Below are positions 45,901 through 56,400 of a stretch of 64,000 nucleotides of DNA, one piece after another (within the stretch, counting starts at the first letter, position 1; each line of letters opens with the position of its first letter). The DNA is from Paragordius varius. Taxonomy: Eukaryota; Nematomorpha. A program made the translations under genes and the position numbers. Location of the stretch: NCBI GenBank assembly GCA_964247055.1, contig OZ176054.1:6324001-6388000 (forward strand), read 5' to 3'. Below the pieces are notes generated by a model. The model saw only the letters and a list, made by a program, of their open reading frames with translations. It was not told the origin of the DNA and did no database searches.

Positions 45901-47373
45901 TATATTAAGTTATACATTATAACCAAATATGTTGATATAACATTCTAAGCAGACTTGTTGGTATTTTAAAGGATTAGATATTTAAATAAAATTATAATAT
46001 AAAAATATTCTGGAGGAGTCAGTATTCATCACCGCTTTAATCAAGAGAGGCAGACAGCAAAGGCAGATAATCATTTATCAGACGCCATTTTGCTCATCTG
46101 ACATTAAAAAACAAATCAACACAAGTTGAGTATGCCAAAAAGTACCGTCTTGTTTTTGTTATTACATGTCGAATTTTCTGCCTGAAAAGGAGCATTCGAT
46201 GCATGCCGAGCTTTTATTATTCCAGAATAATGTCGTTGAAAGTCGTTTGCTGCTATCAATACACAAAAGCCAAATCGCTTCAGCAAGAAGATTATGCTCT
46301 GAGTAAGATCAGAAAGGTATGTACATTATTAAATTCTGAACAGTAGAAACCATCAAAACACAGCGCTACACGAAATAATTAATTTAAACCATAAAGGCAC
46401 AAGTTGACATTTCAAGAATTTGGAAGACGTTGAAAAATGGCTGATGAATGGTTCCCTTCCAAAGATAATTAGTTTTTCTGGCACGGGATTCATATATATA
46501 TAGAGATGGGCAAAATGTGTAGAAGCCGAAGGACAATATTTTTTATAATAGATTTCCCTTTAAAATTATGCGTTTTTCACTAAAAACCAGTAAATGAACA
46601 CTTGGTAACTGATATAATGTTATAAATAATATTAAAACAGCTCACAAGTTGTTAAATAATAGACAACATGACCGGTATTTTAGAAAATTAGATTATAATT
46701 ATGAATCCATCTATATTAGCCTACCAAAAATTATACGGCATAAATTGCAAACTAAGATTAATTATATACATAAAATTATCATTAGACAATTTCAGCCGCT
46801 TCAAAATAACTCAATACTATTTAAGCGTCGGGATGCAAAGAACGATCAATGTAGAATGGAAACTATACGGATGGATATATCTGGTTACTTTAAAACAATT
46901 ATATTCCCAGACCACCTTGTGATAAATTATTGCACAGGTAAAACTTTTTTTACAAAAAATCATACATCCAGTTATATTAATTTATCTATTTAAAAATAAT
47001 TTACAAACTAATATTTAAATAATCATTTTTGGGTTCTAGACTAAAACAAAAACCTTGATGAAACGGGAATAAACATTAATATAAAATATACAATTTAATG
47101 AAAGGTTTTGCGTAAAATAATATTTTTATAGGCATGTGTTCATCCGATATAATCGATATTATTGGCAATAATAATTATAAACTAAGCGCAGCGCTAAAAG
47201 CTTTTCATTTAAAGTACCAAGAAAGTTTGGCTTATAACCACAAACACGTTGATAGTATGATTTCATGTGTCCCCATCGGATATGACAAAACTAATATTGT
47301 CGTTCAAAATGATAAATGGAGTGCCTCAATCTCTATCATAGAGGTCAGTGTTAAAGGATGTATGTGTGTTTAG
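39931..47373 (+). CDS. Divergent TGF-beta superfamily ligand, copy 2
   Basis: Paralogue of the gene at 20197-26829. Exon 39931-40003 encodes signal peptide MLSVLLLITLLLARRVFG, then a 29-nt intron and exon 40033-40101. The prodomain exon is about 44752-45224 (DIYIYVKDSQIVGQKDFIYE onward). Mature-domain exons are about 46649-46937 and 47132-47373. Cysteines match copy 1: QCRMETIRMDI, YCTGMC across an intron, SCVPIGYDK, KGCMCV at the end. The single Cys before VP again implies no inter-chain disulfide. KRR precedes the first Cys by several residues. Between the two copies, the prodomain and mature exons are similar throughout and both reading frames are open, which argues that both genes are or recently were under selection. 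It is convergent with TANGO2, 277 nt apart. An open, less AT-rich stretch at 46067-46316 could be an extra exon. Confidence 0.82.
40165..40460 (+). mobile_element. Family C element, partial copy in ligand copy 2 intron
   Basis: Starts ATTACCTTTTGCGG and follows the family interior (TTTCTTTAGCTTTTAGGCGC, TCGCTGCCATTTTTTATTC, TGTATATTATGGTTG), then loses similarity. Confidence 0.55.
42838..44752. mobile_element. Three nested foldback elements with 21-bp repeat arms
   Basis: Three left ends (42838, 43107, 43338) are followed by three right ends (about 44044, 44425, 44750) in mirror order. Left ends read near ATACCATTTGCACTTCAAG; right ends are the reverse complement. Arms are tandem arrays of a 21-bp unit (GGTCCTTGAACAATTCAAGTT). 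The innermost element is the most regular; the outer arms are more degenerate. The middle pair is linked by a shared GTGTCCCTAAACAC variant, and the flanks of the inner element resemble its own interior in reverse orientation. This supports successive insertion of one family into itself. No transposase is present. The cluster lies in the large intron of ligand copy 2. Confidence 0.75.
46067..46316 (+). other. Unassigned open stretch ending at a GTATGT donor
   Basis: A 250-nt open frame, less AT-rich than its surroundings, ends KSLQQEDYALSKIRK directly before GTATGT at 46317. It lies in the ligand copy 2 intron between the prodomain and mature exons, and I found no counterpart in copy 1. It could be an extra exon, a captured fragment, or chance. 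I do not recognise the peptide. Confidence 0.25.
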
Positions 47374-47650
47374 TATGTATAAATCATTTACCGTATTTAA
47401 AATATCTTTCCATGTCTTTTTATATATTTTCATACATCAATTTTAACATAATCATATACAACCAAATAAATTTTGATTTTACATATTTTTCAATTTATTT
47501 TCCATCAAAAATATCTTTATCTGTAACCGAAAAGATTATTAGAGAGCAAAGAGTGAGACTAGAGCGTTTATAGATAGTCTCCTTGTAATTTTGATTTGTA
47601 CTCAAAACTTTTCGTTTGTACACGCCCAATACGTTTTTACATCGAAATAT

Positions 47651-50600
47651 TTAAACACCAATGCTAAAAGAAAAATCAACAGTTTTCCAATCAGTCCAAT
47701 CATGCTTGTAATGACACTCAAATTTGTCTAAATCTTTATAACTTAAACAATCATCACCATTTACAATGTGTTGATGGCTTACAGTTTTTAATCGTTCGGC
47801 CTTTATACTTTTTTCACGTATATGAACTCTAATATTTGTTGGTATTGCATGTGTCGAATTTGATATGTTATTGATTGCCATTTCAAACACTATTATAGTT
47901 TGACACCGTGTTCCATATACCCGGGCTACATTTGACTGTGGTTTATGAAAATTGAGTGATTTATTTGGCAGAATTGCATTCAGAAAAGGTTTAATAAATA
48001 TGGATGACTTGTGTGCAATTTCAAAGGGAGTAAAGTTTAACGGGCTAAGTTCTTGCTCCATGTTTAAGTCGGGATATAACCTAAAATATATATTTTAAAA
48101 ACAAATTACATTTTTCATGATTTAATATTTATCTTTAACTAGTCCTATTAGCTATTTAAACATATATAATACAAAAGAAAATAAAACAAATGATCCGGCT
48201 TTGGCATATCATGCCTATAAATGCAATCATATAATACACTGGGATTCCGAAGTTGTGGATAAAAAAGAAAATATGACGGAAAGAATAAAGAAAAGTTTTT
48301 ATATATACAAAAAATATAATTAACAGAAAGAAAGATAAACAATTTATTAAAAATATTTTTCTTAACATTACAAACATGTTTTTTTAGTTTCATTTCTCAT
48401 TTATTATTTTTAATTTATACCTAATTAGTTTTTATTTTAATTTTATTTTAACATTTGACAAAGATTACTTATAGCAATTGAAAATTCTCTTTAATAAATT
48501 TATTCTATTATAGCTGTATTATAATCCCAATATTAATAAAAGCCTTATTATTTATTTAATTACAGAAAAATTACATAATTTTAGCAATAGATATACTATA
48601 TTTTATAACCTGTTATCATTACACATTATACTATCCAATCGTGTTAACAATTCTCCGATTTCAAGAGTATCTGAATTCGATATTTTCTCACAAAATAATT
48701 GCTTAAGACGAAGGGTTTTTCGCCATTCGAGATTCGAATCCGTAAAAACAGTCTTAGAATTCGTAAATGCAAATGGTTGATCAATATTTTTTTTGAGGAC
48801 AACATCAGAAATAGATCGATTGTTTTGATATACATTAATGTTGTTTATATCAGTCTCGCCATTCCCAACAAGAATAAATTGAGCTGGTTCATAGTTTTTT
48901 AGGGCAGTTGGTCCCAGCTTTAAGTAATCTAAGGGGATTTGACCTCTATGATAACTAATATTTTTATTACCATCTCGATTGATTGGTAAATTAAGAAGTG
49001 CTGCAAATACACCCTTATCACTAATGGCTAACCAAGTACCTCCTTCACGCCCAGCAGTAATATCCTGTCCTTTATATATTTTATTAAAATAAAATATTAA
49101 TTATGTTTGTAATAACGCAGGGGTGTTCAATATGCGGCCCTCTAAATTACTGCGGCCCACGAGAAATTTCAATCGCCAAATTTTACGAAATCTAATTAAA
49201 CTTGATTTTCTTTAACAAACTTTCTGAATTAATCTTTCTCAAATTTTGGTAATGAACCAGCAAAAAATGTTAAAATAAATAGTAATTTTTACAGTATTCT
49301 ATTTTAAATTTAATAAAATACTCGTTGCGAATGCGGCCCGTGAGGACAATTGTGTTGGACACCCCTGTAATCATGCATAAAAATTGAAGTTATTTATGCA
49401 TAAAGCTAATATAAACATACTCGAAACGGATAAATAATAGACTACGTAGCAAAGTCTTAGTAGGTTATAAAATTAACAAATCGCGATATGAACATTTTCA
49501 ATTTTTCAGAATGTAAATTTGCAATATTTGGGGAATTGTGTCAAACAAAAAAGGCTTAAAAGAATTATGCACAACGACATTGATGTCGTTCAAATAATGA
49601 TCAAAATTATCGATACTTAAACACAAACAAACAAAAAATTAAATTTTTAAGGTTTTTCGTGTTTCCATTGTTTTTCTATTATAGGTATGTTTTTCAGGGA
49701 TTATTGATACAACGCTGTGAAAGAAAAAAATTCGGAAAAATAATAATGAAATTTATTAAACTGTCCGTTAGTAGATTTTATAATTATGGTTCAAAACAAT
49801 TATACTAAAGAACAGTCAAAATGAAATCGCCAAATCCGCGCACATAATGCCAAGTATTGTTTTGGAGAAGCTAAAGAACCTAAATATTCTTTTAATAATG
49901 TTAGATTACATTCAAAATCAACAGTATTCGTTCCAAAGGTTAGATCTGAAACGTTTTTGTAAAGTCGGAACAACCATAAGCTTTTTTGGTTTAGTTTACT
50001 TAAGAAAGTAGATTAAGGTCCGTTTTCGTTTCATGTTTGGAATTTAAAATAATCATGCAAAGTGGTTATATCTTTTAAGGGCTGTGGTACTCAACAAAGA
50101 GCAGACTACACCTCACAACAAGTAATTAATAGCTAATTCTTCTAAAATAGTTATATTATTACATCATGCATATTTATTTTTAAACCTCTAATAAAGTGTC
50201 AAAAAAATGAAAGAGAATAAGAAAAATTACCTTGGAAATTGTCCAAAAACCATATTAATCAGAGACAAATTTAATTAAATATTTCGAAAAGATTTCTCGC
50301 AACTAATAATCATAATCGCAAGCTAATCAGAAATATATGCTATTTATTGCTCCTCATTACTATGTTTGTTGGGAATAAAATCCTATTGTAGGATCAGAAA
50401 TTGCTAAAATAGATTGGGTTCCACTCTATGTAAATAGCCTCAAAATGATATACAGATCACCGAAAAATCATTTAAATAATGTATATTATTTCGTATTATA
50501 TCTAATCATGGGCCCAAGTATTTTATTTATGCCAAGATTTTAATCTTGCGCTTTTTAATGGGACAAAACTAAATATGACATTAAAGTATGGAAAAAATAA

Positions 50601-53466
50601 TTTAAGAATCTAAAAGTTTTCGCATACTTTCGTTAGTTTTTAATTTAATGATTTATCTTTCTATTAGGCCAAAAATTTATAGCGCGGGTTCCAAATTATG
50701 ATGTGCGGTGCAGTTGGAGCTATTATTTTTAAGGAGATAAAAAATTTACAATAGGGGGACGTAAACAAAAAAGGGTGAAATTACTGCTTTAAGCGGTTTT
50801 GAATTAAAGTGTGGTAGTGTGTATGCATTTCCAATCGTGCTTTAATGTTTAAAACCTTACCATATTAGCTCTAGTTTATGCAATTCACGCCTTGCGGCTA
50901 AAATTAATGAATGCAACCAAATAGCTAGGCGCCAAAAAACAACTTATCAGCTACATCAGTGATGAAAGACGTAATTTTCGGCCCAAAATATAATTTTGTA
51001 CAAGCATAAATTCACATTTAAAAATATTCGATTTATATGCATAATGCGGTTCAGTTTTGGAATATTTTGGGCAACCAAAAAATTTTGAACGCTCATCTAT
51101 ATTAATGTGACCAGATATTTTGAACTGTGACGCAGTACAAAATTAAAACATACTTGGTTTGTTTTTACATCGGTGTGGTTTATTACATAATTTCCACAAA
51201 TAAAAAAAAGATGAAATATATTTATTATGATAAGAAAATATCAGGATTATCATGGTGCCTTCTGTTCAAATTTTTAGATGTAGGCCCTAAAAGTCCCAAA
51301 TTTTTTGGCTCTTTTAAAATGGGCTGTCTAAAATAAACGCGAAAATTCCGACATTGTGCAATAATTTTAAATATATGTTATATTGCAATATCGACTAAAT
51401 ATATTTTTAAAATGCATACTATAAAAATTCATTTAGCAAAATTTTGTAAAGTACTTCATACTATTTTGACCATGATGGAAACGATATAAACGGTTGAGTT
51501 AAACCATTTATATATATAACAAGCGTAAATCTCGTGCTGCTCCGCAGCCCGAGGAAGTCCTTCGGACTTCTGGGGGGAGGGGGGGCTATTTGAAAAAAGG
51601 GACAATAAAATGATCCACATATGTGAATTATTTCGAAACATTATTTAATAGCTATGATCTCATAGGAATTTTAAAACGGTGCATTCATACTATTTATTGT
51701 TTACTTGGGGGAAAAATATATTTAAAAAATTATTTTTGTGGACTTTGTTTTTTGAAAAAAATGGCATTTTACGGGGGGAGCGAGTAAAAAAAGGCCTAAA
51801 TTAAAAAAGCGAGCCGATTATGTTCGGCGCAATCGAAAATAAGTAAACAAAAATCATATTTGAAATTAAATGGTCCAACACGTTCTCCGGAGAATTGTCT
51901 CAAAGACACGATTTTTGTGGACTTCTGTTTTTTTACACGGGGTGGGCCCGACTGGGGGCCTAATTCAAAAAAAGGGCAAAGCTATTGTCGGGGCATTTAA
52001 TGATTATATTTTTTTTGATATTTGAATTTGAATGGGTCTACCGGTTTTCCGATCACAAAGCCAGCATTTTCTATTTTTATAAATATATAGATTCGATTCT
52101 AAACATTTTTCTCACTCAGAACTATTGTTTTTTTACAAAAATTCACCAAAATTTGAAAGCAAACAAACCTTTAAATTAATCTCAATCAATAATAATGTTC
52201 AACATCATCGAATTATTTAGAAAAAGGGTTTTATTATATCTTAAAGCGTTAATCCGTTTCCATTATGCTATAAAATAGTTTACAGTACGCTTCAAAAAAA
52301 TATCTCAAAATTGTTTATTAGAAAAAAAATTTAAAAACTAATAAAAATCAAAGTTTAAAAAAAAATCAAGAAATATAATATCTCCAGCCTAATGAGTATA
52401 GAAATGGTAAAAAACTATTACCATGTATAATAAATTTTAAACAATATGTAATGGGAATATAATTTTCTATATAATTTACCGTTTGATAATTTTAACAAAT
52501 GAACTTTCAAAACTTAATTAAACATTTATTAAGATATTATAAATTATTTTGTTAATTTTAAATTTGAGGTCTCTTTTTGCGGAAGTCCTGAGTGAAAGAG
52601 CCATTAGCCTGAATCTTACGGTGGAGTCGGAGATTTTAAGTTTCGCCAAGGCGCGAAAGGGTGCAATCCTAAGCGGTTTGACCGATCCAAAATCCAATTT
52701 TATGTATAATTCGAGCATAAAATAAAATATTAACCAATTAAAAAAAGGCCAATCTTAGTTTTTTACCGCAAAATGAACCATTTCTTAACAAATAATGGGG
52801 TTATTTTTACAGAGGGTACTATATTAAATTCTAAAATAATTTTTTTAAATAAATAAAAGGTAATTAATATATATATATATATTAAAAAAACTTAAAAATT
52901 TTTCAATTTCAAAAGCAGTACAAAAATGGGCGCAGTACAGTCGCGGTTTTTTTCTGAAAACCCAGTACTGTACTGCTAAAAATAGGCTATCTGGTCACAT
53001 TAATCTATATAAAAAAGCGAAAAAAATGTTAATTTAAATACCATTACCCCAATTGGTACACAAAATATAATTAACATGTTGAGAGGACCATTTATATAAA
53101 ATGGCCAGAGGAATTAATAATTTAGGTAATAAAAAGTTTTTAAATTTATTTTCGATAAGCTTTTTTGAGGTTAAATATTTATTACTAAAAGTATGTCCAT
53201 AAAGTAGCATCCAAATTGACTCTGCCGATATGATAAAAACTAAAAACTTTAAAATAGAAGATAAGGCTTTAAGATTATAAGTCTCTATAAAGTAAATAGG
53301 ATATTTTAGAGAACCATGTTATATCATATATATATATATTACCATAAAAAGAATTATTTCTGTAAGAGAGTTGTAATGACGGACGATCAAAATATTCATC
53401 CCTATTATGTGCTAATATTATGGGATATCTGCCGGATTGCCTGTGGTTAAACAATATGATGCACAT
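47651..53466 (-). CDS. TANGO2: TANGO2, NRDE-family protein
   Basis: TANGO2 proteins are cytosolic/mitochondria-associated and are linked to ER-Golgi organisation, lipid/CoA metabolism and haem trafficking; the biochemical role is debated. Three exons join in phase: 53466-53343, 49069-48610, 48080-47651, totalling 1014 nt (337 residues; human 276). The start MCIILFNHRQ and the NRDE signature in LAHNRDEYFDRPS are exact family features, with a Cys at position 2 as in Ntn-hydrolase-like relatives. Exon 2 opens with EGGTWLAISDKGVFAALLN, and exon 3 has VYGTRCQTIIVFE. The C-terminus is extended after IREKSIKAERLK. Intron 1 is 4.27 kb and holds several transposons. The gene is head-to-head with ZNF207 and tail-to-tail with ligand copy 2. 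Confidence 0.95.
49118..49367. mobile_element. hAT-type MITE, 250 bp, in TANGO2 intron 1
   Basis: CAGGGGTGTTCAATATGCGG at the left and GGACACCCCTG at the right form inverted ends; internal GCGGCCCTC and GCGGCCCGTGAGG also mirror. Flanking octamers TAATAACG and TAATCATG agree at six of eight positions. It starts about 50 nt upstream of the exon 2 acceptor. Confidence 0.75.
51101..53004. mobile_element. 1.9-kb element with 17-bp perfect terminal inverted repeats
   Basis: ATTAATGTGACCAGATA at 51101-51117 is repeated exactly in inverted orientation at 52988-53004. Both ends contain TTAA next to TGTGACC, so a TTAA-targeting (piggyBac-like) origin is possible, but no transposase is visible. GCAGTAC motifs lie just inside both ends. 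The interior contains a family A copy. It lies in TANGO2 intron 1. Confidence 0.6.
51760..52075 (-). repeat. Interspersed repeat family A, reverse copy
   Basis: Reverse-complement copy lying inside the terminal-repeat element 51101-53004 in TANGO2 intron 1: TTTTACGGGGGGAGCGAG, TCCAACACGTTCTCCGGAGA, GGGTCTACCGGTTTTCCGAT. Confidence 0.65.
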
Positions 53467-53489
53467 TCATACATTACATCGTACATGAT
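53467..53489. promoter_or_regulatory. 23-nt head-to-head spacer between TANGO2 and ZNF207 start codons
   Basis: Both starts are fixed by strong N-terminal matches (MCIILF and [14 protein letters not shown]), so the two coding regions really begin 23 nt apart on opposite strands. Promoter elements must overlap coding sequence or lie in it, or the mRNAs must have almost no 5' leader. No TATA box is visible in the spacer. Confidence 0.55.
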
Positions 53490-56400
53490 ATGGGCCGTAA
53501 AAAGAAAAAAGCTTCAAAGCCTTGGTGTTGGTAAAGTTATTTAGTTATACTATAGGTATTGTAACCGTAATTTTGAGGATGAAAAAATATTGATTCAACA
53601 CCAAAAAGCAAAACATTTTAAGTGTGAAACTTGTCACAAACGTTTGTACACTGCCCCTGGATTGCAAATTCACTGCTTGCAAGTTTTAATTTATTATAAT
53701 ATTTAATAATTCGATCTTTAAGTCAACAATTTTTAATTTCTAAAGGTGCATAAAGAAAATTTGGAAAAAGTACCTAATTCATTGCCTAATAGAGGCGACA
53801 TTACCCTTGAAATATATGGCATGGAGGGAATTCCGGATGATGCTGATGATTACATAGAATCTGAACCTTCCAAATCTACCCCTACATTTAGTATTTTATA
53901 TTATCCATTTTATAATAATTTAGAGTTAACGGTTATATATTTATTATTACCTTAAAAATAGGATTCACAATAATTTAATAAAATTTATAATTTTTCTATT
54001 TTAAATTTTCTTAGTTCCACCACAACCAATCAACGGTTATTTTCCGATACCTCCCCCGCCACCTATGTATGCATAATTATTTTATATTTGCGTTATATAT
54101 AAAGTACCGAAACAAGGTCCATGCATAAACCAATTTTTTATAAAATAGTGATTTTACCACCTTCTGGGCTAGTTTTATTCCTTAAGGCCATTTTAAAAAT
54201 ACCTAAATATTTAGCATTGGGCAAAATTTAAAAATATGCTGTCTTTAGCCTGCAAGATACAATTTTATTTGAAAAATGCAAATTCGTAAAAAAATCCTCA
54301 TATTAATTTCTTCGCCGCCATTTTTCTCGGGAATACGATAGGCGTATTTATTGAAAAATATAAATATTCACTTCGTAAAGTTGATTTTAATATCAATTCG
54401 TTTCAATCATTGTTTGGTGTATTTGAAAATTTGGGGATCTGGAAAATAAAAAACTATATAATTTTTAATTTTTTTCTAATACAAGAGGGTTTATTATTTT
54501 GTTTTAACCAAAACTATTTTCAAAACAGTAGTTAGTTTTTACTTTTTTATGCTCTGGTTTAAAAAACTACCCCAGAATATAATCGGGTGCAAAAAAAGTA
54601 ATTGTAAATTGTTTGTGGTATACTTAACCAATATAATCAAATTTTAATCATTTCTTTAATATTATCTTATGTATTATATTCCAGAAAGTTATATACCCAA
54701 GATTCTCTCTTCTGTTTGTAAAGTCTTATAAAAGTTAATGGCTAAATAATTAGAATAAACTTCTTTGTGAGTTTTTTTATCTTTTAATATCATTAATTTT
54801 CTTTACAACCGAATTACAAAAGTTATTTCATATAGATATCAAACTTACAATAATAACCATTTTATGCCACCTCCCCTACCTCCCTTACCCCCTATTCCTC
54901 CTCCAATGTCTTTACCCTCCAGGTATCCAATGGCAACAACAATTGATCCTCAAAGTATGATGATCTCAAAAGCGAATATAGATAATACGAATAACTATAA
55001 TCTTAATAAAACGGTTACCATGACAACAAGCATGAACAATATGGCCGCTCGAATGCAGTTACCCCCACCACCCATTCCTTTGTTGCTATGGCAACCACCA
55101 TTGATTGGGGATCAAAACGAAAATAAGTCATCATTTCCAACCCCAAATGCGTCATGTCATGATGTACAAAAGAGTGTTTTTGACACACGAGATAGTAGCT
55201 GTACGACATCATCTACCCTAACAGATTACTTGAATGGGACTCCCAATTTGGCTACTTCTCAACCATCGCAGACAAATGTTCATTCATTGCTAAAGTTTTT
55301 CTTTTATATAATTTTTTGATAATAAATTTATGAAATAAAACGGGAATTGCACAATATAGAATGAAATAATAGGTTTTTATGATTTTGAGATTTGTTTCAT
55401 TAAATTTACGGCGTACTAATTATAACAATAATCTGCCTAATCATTTATGTATTTTTAGTTGAGTGGTCAAAACAAAAAGTCTCATAGATTTCAAAAATAT
55501 ATGTTTAAAGCTTATATATATACATATATATATATATATATAATTATTTTTCTCCTTTATCAACAATTAAGCAGTGTTTTGTTAAAACACATTTTCATTT
55601 TCCCATAAACATTTGATAGATTAAGTAATCCACAACCCGATTCGACCCCAAGCATGGGACTTAAGACACCCACATCTACTAATAAGGATGACGGTTATCG
55701 GACTTTTGGCCAACAAACTAATAAACAACCGCTAATGTTAACGTCTTCCGGATATATTTTACGTATTATGTACCCTGATTTTGATATTTCACCCGTAATG
55801 TTTCATGATTATTTTATATTGTTTTTATCAATTTAGGGTTAACATGGGTATTTTTAGGGATATTTTTAAATATTCTAAAAGATTTAGACCATTGATAAAG
55901 ATGATACGATTAATTTACTTATTTTAAAGATAATTGTAACGTTCTTATTATCTAAAGCATTTTTATAAGATATATTACCAGTTTTTGACAATTGATATTT
56001 TTTAAATGTCATCTTTGCTTAGTAAACTTTTCAATATATCGTCTGTGGAAATTATTGAATATGGATTTAATCATTTACCTTTAAATATATAATATTGTTT
56101 ACATTTAGGAAGAATTAAAAGCATTAGATCCTAAATACGAGTATACATATGCGGAAGATTTAATTAAATCGCATGTTAACAACCCGACATCCTCTAGTTT
56201 AAACATCAACAAAAACATCTCGAATTCATCCGACATTAAAAATAATAATTTAAACAATACCAAAAGAGTCAAATTAAGTGATGAAACATCCAATTGGTCC
56301 ACTGTGTCAAAGACATCACCTTATGAAAACTCAAATATGCAATCTAATTATCATTTAACAAATAGTAATGCTAATAACTATTCATATCCCAATACTATTA

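Larger units (their letters stand above)
39661..47830 (+). repeat. Segmental duplication, copy 2
   Basis: Partner of 19953-27290. It carries ligand copy 2 and runs into the last exon of intact TANGO2; the match fades within that exon. Because TANGO2 is whole here, this side is likely the parental locus. Its large ligand intron (40102 to about 44750) has taken up a nested set of foldback elements that copy 1 lacks at that position. Confidence 0.85.

Noticed and set aside
52518-52718. Minus-strand frame in a GC-richer patch near the end of the 51101-53004 element
   Set aside because: No similarity recognised, lies inside a mobile element, and has no supporting splice sites.
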